Shown here: in pieces, positions 57,350-64,000 of the stretch
Numbering within the stretch: the stretch's first letter is position 1
How the letters are laid out: the number at the start of each line of letters is the position of its first letter
Made by a program: the position numbers and the translations under genes
The notes under the pieces: model-generated
Told to the model about the DNA's origin: nothing
The model's input: the letters and a program-made list of their open reading frames with translations, nothing else
The model's database searches: none
NCBI GenBank assembly: GCA_011037195.1
Contig: JAAEAF010003570.1
Coordinates: 1 to 64,000, forward strand
Reading direction: 5' to 3'
DNA: 64,000 bases
Source: Triatoma infestans
Taxonomy: Eukaryota; Arthropoda; Insecta; Hemiptera; Reduviidae

Positions 57350-60300
57350 CTCATAAAAAGCAAATCATTTGATAATACAGCAACAACTATAAAATAAATA
57401 TTACAATTAGTAATTAAAAAATAGAAAAATTATAATTAATAAAAAAGCAAAGTTATTCCTTTATTTTTCTTATTTATTCTAAACAAACGAAACGGTTTCA
57501 GAAAAAAAATCAAATATTTAACATGTGAACGAAGACACTTAGCCACTCTCATTCTTGACGCACCCTCTAAGCGAGCAATATCAGTGTTCTAAGTCATGCA
57601 GAAGATTCTACATCCCTACTAATCAAATAAATAACTTTAAAACCTTGAAGGAAAGCAAAATTCAAAACTTTTAGGATTGACCGCATAGATAAACTCTACT
57701 AGATTGCGGCTGACAAACATTTGTTCTTTTTATCTATTTGTGTGCTATGCAACTAAAAGGTGGTACACGTGTAAAGCTAGTGCAGAAGTTTTGAATACAG
57801 ATATAACACGGGTCGTGACTATCCTACAACGAGTATATAAACCGCAAACCAGTGCACATCTTGTTCCATACAAATATACACATAAACTTTTGTCAATTCT
57901 TGTCCACATTAATGATATTACGGCTTATCTCAAATAAATATCTTATTAGATTTTTGGTTCTTATTTGTCTTTGTTGACTGAAGTTACGAAATGTCATAAA
58001 AAAAAAAAAAAATCAACTTCTTTTTATTAATAAATAATGATATGAAAAATGAGTTTTGAACACGGTAAAAAATTAAACTATTTTATGATAAAATTCAACA
58101 GTTCACCGCCACGTAATCATTGTCGCTCAATTAAGGCTGAATGTTTGCTGATTGCTAGCATTCCATCTGAAAACCTGGGACACTCAATCTGGCGAGGATA
58201 AGGATAAAAAAACTGAAATGGAAAAGCAATTAATACTTCCTGTTTTACGAATTTCACTTGGAAAGTTTAGTAATAATTTTTATTCTTACTAAAGTCTGCA
58301 AGATGAAAAAAAGACTAACTACTGAATATGTGAAATTCTCAGACAGTGAATCTTTAACTATGCAATGATTTCTCAGTTTCTTGTCATATTTTTGGTACTG
58401 TTTGGACTGTGTCAAAAGATGAATTAGAGACAGATTGGAGGTTCTATAGCGACTCATTTCCCTGACAATTGGTGAGCATTATACAGCAGAATCATAATGT
58501 TATATTAACTAAAAAATTTTACATTTACGTCTCAGAACAATTAAAATGTCATCAGTTAGACGAGAGTAGTTGAAACTCTCTAAACTATTAACAAAAAAAA
58601 AGACTTTTGGATTTCCGCTGGTCTGGTAGAGCAAATGATTCTACTACTCAATTATTGAACCCATAAATCGTGACAACGGTCTTGCTAAGGAGCTTCAATA
58701 AATTTATATTGTAAATTATTAATACAGTTATCTGGGGCAACATATTTTAAATTGGGCACTTCTCTGGTAACTAAATCTGGCACCACATTGAAACCGGTGT
58801 TGTTAGACCAAATCTCGAGGAGATAGAAGAATGCTTCTATCGTTAAATAGCAATTTACCTTCTTCAGAACGGTTTTGTAATGACATAAGTCTCCCAGAGG
58901 AGGGAAGTGGAAAGAATGTTTGGGTGAGTTTGATCGAGATAAACCCACAAATCAATCTTCCGCAAATATGCCATGTCATTAACAGTAGGAAAGAAGGCAT
59001 CAAGACCTGTTTCTTTGAGCTAGAACTGAAGTTGTTGTCATTTTACGGTATGGCTAACACAAAAATATATATTGGATAAATGGTGGATTAAAGTGGTTTT
59101 AGAAGCACGGAATGAGATGATGAATATGATGACATGCTGGTACAAAATTCTAAAAAACTTCCTAAATTTTCTTGGCCTATTTACGCACATAGGAGAGTAA
59201 GTGAAGTATGTAAATTAACGCCAATTTTTTACCTAGACGGGCTTTTCGTCCAACTATCGATTAAGTAGATAGAGTGAGTAAAATGGGCTAGATAAAGAAA
59301 GATAAAACTATCCGTACTTAAACCTATACATAAAACAAATGTAATTGTATCATTAATGTAACCATATGTTAATTTAGGTTTAAAGTAACTGACTTCTAAA
59401 TTATAGGACAGATAGTAGCGAGCCAGTGGGATGGTTAGCCATTTCTGTAACACCAAGAGGTCAATAGATAAAGGTTTATGTGAAGGGAGGGGGAGCTGAA
59501 TTATTTGTCCATCCGCAAGAACAGTAAATTTAATTCCATGGATCGAAGCCACTTGTAGAATCGAATATTTTTAACATTTCTGGAGAATGTTTTTAAAAAT
59601 TTATAACGTTAATCGTCTAGTGAAGAACGGTAATAGATATTTATCAAGTGTAATTATGGAAATGAGAAAGCGCCTTTCAGCACATTGGCTACCAGCGCTC
59701 AGTATATAAACAATAAATCAGTATCAAAAATTAGTTAATTTCTCAAAAGATTATAGGATGAAATTAAATAAAAAAAAAAAATTATTAAAAAAGAGAACAA
59801 AAAATCTTAATTATTTCCCGTAATACTACTTAGAGCAATTAGTAAGTAAAAAAAAATAGATAGAAATAAGAAACTAAACGCGCTGGGTGTGGCTGTTGGA
59901 CATTTGATGGGCTTCGTCAATGATACTGAAGACAGGCGGACTAACTAATCCTCAAGAGGACTTTCAGGCGGAGTCGTCAGACGAGCACCGCTAGTTCGTC
60001 AGCATATTTTTTAATACCCGCCGCATTCTAACCATCCTAAACACCTACCCAACCTTCTTCATCTATACTTCATAATTACAACAACAGAGGGAACACGTAT
60101 TCTCTCTCACTCCTGTTTAAATACTAGACTCAATTAAAAAATAGTCCCCTTTGCCCGTTACCTTGTTGATAAGAGAAGTTAATCCCCGGCCGAGAACAAA
60201 TATAAACCATTTTTATAATTTATTTATTATGTAAATCTTTAAGATTTAAATCTAGACAGACTGAGAACATTACAAATAAGATTTTTTTTTTTTTTTAATA

Positions 60301-60695
60301 ATCTTTGTATTTTTTTAATCATTCTTTTTAAATTTATTAATTTTTTTTTAATAAAAAAAAATATCTAAAATTTGTTTACAACTTCTGAATAATGCAGCGT
60401 TAAGTGGGATATGTCAATTTAGAAAAAAAGAATTAAATTAATGTGTCCATATAAGATGGAACTTGAATGATGACAGAATTACATAATTAAAATGGAGAAG
60501 ATTAATAAATTTGAACTACCATCTCTGTAATATTATACTTAAAAATTTAGTTATTAATATTAATTAAAACATTATTTTAAATTTAATATTATATAATATA
60601 TACACAAGTAAGTCTACAAGTAGGTTTATTTATTTATTTTTAATATTAATAATAATATAAGAGGAAGTAAATATTTTCAGACAAGGCGTCAATGT
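57350..60695. other. Long stretch with no recognisable gene
   Basis: Open frames of 60-107 codons occur on both strands but none carries a recognisable domain or conserved context. A less AT-rich patch at 59880-60060 shows no motif. A possible tRNA-like remnant lies at 58608-58690. Confidence 0.45.
58608..58690 (+). mobile_element. Possible tRNA-like SINE remnant
   Basis: cgctggtctggtagagcaaa resembles an A box region, and a decayed B box (attgaacccataaatcg) follows at the right distance. The trailing cggtcttgctaagg resembles the segment after the B box at 50041-50117 only loosely. Confidence 0.3.
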
Positions 60696-60700
60696 ATGCG

Positions 60701-60811
60701 CTTATTTCTCTTGCTACTGTTAAGACGAAATATTGTGATGTATCAAATTTACTATATCGAATTTTCACCGGAAATATGCGTTTCGAGAAAAAAATGATTT
60801 TTAGAAAATGA

Positions 60812-60842
<31 letters not shown>

Positions 60843-61450
60843 CTGTGTGTGCATTTCTCGATGTGGCGAGTGTATGTATGTGAATAGCATAGCTCAAAAA
60901 CGAAAAATCGCCAAGTCTCTAACTTGACATTACGTCTGGGTTTCACTTTGGGATGTCACAGGTAGTTAGTTATCTCTCAAAATTTCTTAGCCGGAAATAC
61001 CACTTAAATGAATAGGCTGTCTTGAAATGACTTTCATTTGAAATTTTTTTTAGGAAAGTTCATTTAATATGGGTTTTTGAGGGGGACGGAGTCTTGCTTT
61101 TCTGTAAAGTTTTATTTTAGGTTATTATACGATTCTAGCCTTTATAATATAATATATAAATTAAAATTAAATATGTTGCTAAAATTCCAAGTTTGAAAAT
61201 AATTGGTTGATTCGAATTATGACTTTACTGAATAGTTTTCCTTTTTCAGTTTTCTGGGATTTTTGCCATAAAGGCTCCATCAGGTTTAATTGTTTGTAAC
61301 TTTCTTGTGAAAAAGTAGATGTTACAGGGGTTCTGGGGAAGCTGCCATTTCCCTCAAAAAAAGTCGATTTATTAAGTTTTCATCCACTGCAGTAAATGTG
61401 CATTCTAAGTAAATTGTATTAAGATAAAGTGGTGTGAATGTTTCGCAGTA
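60701..61450 (+). repeat. Family X copy, long
   Basis: The head (tttctcttgctactgttaag) and core (tactatatcgaattttcacc; gtttcgagaaaaaaatg) are followed by the TG tract at 60814-60849, gaatagcatagctcaaaaac, and two modules (agccggaaataccactta at 60989; gttgattcgaattatgac at 61203). It ends near the stem-loop block (gtggtgtgaatgtttcg) at 61430-61446. Confidence 0.65.
60814..60850. repeat. (TG)n microsatellite inside family X
   Basis: A TG tract with one CTG interruption, at the fixed family X position. Confidence 0.9.
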
Positions 61451-61589
61451 ATCCAAATCTTCAAGCAATAATTAGCCATTTTCTTAAATTAATTTGTAAT
61501 AGTATATGAAGTTAGGAATAACCTTATAATAAATATGTGGTTGGGCCCATAGTGGTGGAGATAGTATCTGAGAAAGGTGTCTATCTCAG

Positions 61590-61660
61590 CCTGCTTCTTT
61601 TTCTTGTACTGACCGGTTTCAGGATCTTCTTCCATCATCTGAGTGTGGTTTAACAAGAAC
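61590..61660 (-). repeat. Isolated hammerhead-like box
   Basis: On the minus strand: cagatgatgga, agaag loop, atcct, then gaaaccggtcag. This resembles CUGAUGA, stem II, GAAA, (self-complementary accggt), GUC, with the first U replaced. The flanks are not those of the foldback at 15 kb or of family W. Confidence 0.45.
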
Positions 61661-61827
61661 GATGTTGAAATGAGTCACAAGTTACATGGACTTGGAGATT
61701 ATGTGTTTGTATTCCATGTAAACTTGTTTTAGAACTATGTTCATACAGACACACACACACGCGCACACAAAATATACATACATACATACATAACCAACAT
61801 ATATAACACACATATTTATATAATATG

Positions 61828-62779
61828 CTAGCAACCCGACCACGCTTCGCTGTGGCTCAGTCTGATTTTTAGGCTTAACCATGCGTGATTTTGATATTCT
61901 GTTGCGTTGCTTTGGAATACCCTGTCTACTAATTCTTCTTTTCAATGTACAATGTTGCAGAAATTAGATGGGAAGGTGATTTTTCCCGTTTCCGTATTTG
62001 TAGAAGCAGTGCCGTTACCGAGTTTGAGTAATTGTCTTGAAAATATGGCAGCTGTCGGATCGTTTTGAAGTTGAACTCTCTTATTCGTTGTTAAATTAAT
62101 TTTTTTTTACTGTGCTCCAAAGAGTTGAATATTTCAAGCAGGCATACAATTTCATCAGCTGGTGCTGAGCGAGGTATCACTGGAAGCTTTTGCCTGAAGT
62201 CCCCGGCTAGTAACACCAAAGCTCCACCAAATGGAACCTGATTAATTCGCAAATCTTTCAATGTATGGTCTAATGCTTCCGATGACGTCTTATAAGCCAT
62301 TGTACATTCATCCCATACAATGATTTTGCACGTCCGAAGAACATTTCCCATTCCTGATAATTTAGAAATGTTACATGTTGGGTTTTTGGAGAAGTGCATG
62401 TTTAAGTCATGATAGTTTAAGAGCTGAATGGGCTGTTCTACATCCTTCCATCAACGTAGCAGCAATACCTGAAGAAGCAAGTGCTAACGCAATATGGCCG
62501 TGTGAACGGATTTTAGCTCGGAATTTCCCGTTACTTATAAGTAATGGAGGTTCAGAGAGTGAGCCACCATCGCCACGCGTCTGAGTCTGTCTATTTCTGT
62601 CAACCTCGCGAAACGCTCAGAGAAGTTTCCGTTTCCGTGGGAACTTCGGAGTAAAAAGTATATATAAACACTTTTATATAGAAATGCAACGTTGTGTAAA
62701 AATTTCAAGTCAATCCATCGACTACTTTTCGAGTTTTGCGGACACAAACATACGTATGCTGAATTTTTATATATATCGA
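61828..62779 (-). mobile_element. Non-autonomous Helitron, copy 2
   Basis: It aligns along its whole length with 13401-14366. On the minus strand it begins TCGATATATATAAAAATTC after host A and ends in CTAG. The terminal hairpin is weakened (ccac/gtgg core). The base after CTAG is C rather than the usual T, so the right host base has changed or the edge is slightly displaced. It carries the same Pif1 fragment and no Rep domain. The internal region near 62520-62545 lacks a short segment that copy 1 has twice (cccgtttccgtggaaacttc-like). Confidence 0.8.
62091..62399 (-). pseudogene. Helitron Pif1-like helicase fragment, copy 2
   Basis: It has the same segment as at 13665-13976: KIIVWDECTMAYK (motif II) and GGALVLLAGDFRQKLPVIP (motif III), with R-SAPADEI replacing RSTAADEL. 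Upstream, after a frameshift, SHGHIALALASSGIAATLME is recognisable. It lacks Walker A and the Rep endonuclease and is nonfunctional. Confidence 0.85.
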
Positions 62780-62784
62780 TACAT

Positions 62785-62890
62785 ATATAAGCTAAAAACA
62801 TTCTCTTCTTACTCGGGAAGATCGAGGAAAACTCAATTTTGAAAATTTAATACGATTGCGCAACCCTGCTCTTTTTAGCAGTACTAAAAA
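62785..62890 (-). repeat. Family X head fragment next to Helitron 2
   Basis: gctaaaaacattctcttct, gaaaactcaattttgaaaat and acgattgcgcaaccctgctc follow the head-side order of a minus-strand X copy. It begins only a few bases after the Helitron. Confidence 0.5.
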
Positions 62891-63438
62891 AATAAAAATG
62901 CGAAGTTATTTTACGAGGAATTTAATTAACTTTAAACCTAATAGCGAAGTAGGTACAACAATAAACGGTCCTTTCACTTCTTTCAATTATACTAATCCAT
63001 AAATGTAATGCTCAAAGTACAAAAAAGGTTCAACACTTCAAACTAATCAAACATTTGAGGCTGTTCACCCGAGAACACCTTACTTTTACTCATTAAAACA
63101 AACTAAAATATAATTACTGAAAGCAATGCATTAAATAATGTTCCTGTTTTACTTTCCTTACATACAATTATTCCTATCTCTTGGTTTTTCCTCCATTAAG
63201 GAAAAGTGTAATGTAATACGCCTTTCACTAATCGAGGGGAAAGAACCCTAAGTAGCTTTTTCTTATATGTATATTATACAAACATTAGCTAATTAGTGAT
63301 TAATGACGTTATTTTGTAGTGAAATTTATTTTATGTTAAAATAACATGAGTTAATGTAAAATTAATTTTTTTTTGTTACTTTATTTTTTGGACATTTAAT
63401 AACTAAGTAAATGGAAAATTTTCTAAAATACTTCGATT
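62891..63438. other. AT-rich stretch, nothing recognised
   Basis: No motif was found. Confidence 0.5.
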
Positions 63439-63440
63439 TT

Positions 63441-63715
63441 CACTTTCTCTTACACCTAGTAAGGGGAAGTATTGTAATCGTGTCAAATTTTCGATATTGA
63501 GTTTTCACCGCAAATATCGTTTTGAGGCCCCCTGAGTCCAAAAAAGTGGTTTTTAGCAAATAGTCTGTGCGTGTGTGTATGTCTCTATGTGAACAGCATA
63601 GCTCAAAAACGAAAAACCGTAGAAAGTTGAAACTTGATATTCCGTTCAGGTATCACCATGGCATCTGACAGTGGGTCATCTGTCAAAATTCCTAACCGGA
63701 AATACCACTTTACTT

Positions 63716-63752
<37 letters not shown>

Positions 63753-64000
63753 TTGCATTTTTCTCAAAAATGGCTCCGACGATTTTCTTCAAACTAAGTA
63801 TATCAACTACACATACAAAGGAGCTACAACTTTTATTTGAAATGTTTCTCTGGAAAAATTCATTTAAGGGCAGTTATGGGGAGGGGTGGGGCTAGGTTTT
63901 CATTTAAAGTGCTATTTCAGTTTATTAAATAATTCTCACATCCAAAAAAAAATTAATTAGAAATAAACTAGATGACCAAAATTCCAAGTTTCTAGAAAAT
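63441..64000 (+). repeat. Family X copy, well preserved, runs off the window
   Basis: Head ctttctcttacacctagtaa with ggggaagtattg; core tcaaattttcgatattgag, cttttt-free ccctgagtccaaaaaagtgg, a short gtgtgtgtat tract, gaacagcatagctcaaaaac, ccatggcatctgacagtggg. Module 1 starts at gtcaaaattcctaaccgg (63683). Module 2 begins at ccaaaattccaagtttc (63976) as the window ends. A T run fills 63717-63747. It is very close to the copy at 17707-18400 on the other strand. Confidence 0.75.

Noticed and set aside
59229..59552. 107-codon minus-strand frame
   Set aside because: Hydrophobic, AT-driven composition, no motif, no supporting context. Likely chance.
1..64000. CRISPR array, operon or bacterial-type system
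   Set aside because: No regularly spaced repeats with unique spacers, no long bacterial-type ORFs. The content is eukaryotic transposons throughout.

Overview
This is a strongly AT-rich eukaryotic nuclear window in which I recognise no host protein-coding gene, rRNA, functional tRNA or CRISPR array. The mix of mobile elements (jockey-clade and I-clade LINEs, an R2-like fragment, mariner and Tc1 remnants, Pif1-carrying Helitrons, tRNA-derived SINEs and LTR-like repeats) fits an arthropod, most likely an insect. No species can be named. Almost all open frames are short and fall in repeats or AT-rich filler.

The dominant feature is one interspersed family, called family X here, with about 20 copies or fragments on both strands. 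Its order is: a near-palindromic head resembling ctttctcttac..gtaagaggaag; a core containing tcaaattttcgatattgag, a variable TG/CA microsatellite and cagcatagctcaaaaac; then a module of about 270-315 bp that is repeated two or three times. Copies are near 5.3, 10.2-11.5, 13-14.5, 17-18.4, 29.8-30.5, 40.5-41.6, 47, 49-50.7, 54.3-55.9, 60.7-61.4 and 63.4-64 kb. Several are interrupted by younger insertions: a SINE at 10.8 kb, a Helitron at 13.4 kb, a SINE at 49.1 kb, a jockey LINE at 50.7 kb and an LTR-like element at 54.7 kb. X is therefore an old layer of the locus.

Layout: 1-3.8 kb is featureless AT-rich DNA. 3.8-8.3 kb has a SINE, two LINE ends and an I-clade LINE with a perfect 13-bp target-site duplication (TSD). 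8.7-14.5 kb has X copies, SINEs and Helitron 1. 15-16.7 kb has a foldback element with hammerhead-ribozyme-like motifs, a SINE and a second I-clade LINE with its TSD. 17-20 kb has X copies, a decayed mariner and a Tc1 tail. 21.8-27.1 kb has degenerate LINEs and a SINE with a perfect 14-bp TSD. 28.6-39 kb has LTR-like families Y and Z, LINE remnants and long featureless stretches. 40.5-51.9 kb has X copies, SINEs, a degenerate jockey and two TSD-flanked jockey copies. 53-64 kb has X copies, LTR-like copy Y2, Helitron 2 and more X.

No two coding pieces form a working host pathway. Every coding remnant is a truncated or broken transposon protein. The value of the window lies in insertion histories that can be read from target duplications, and in the apparently unclassified modular family X. 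Family assignments rest on motif recognition by eye; copy limits marked approximate were not computed.
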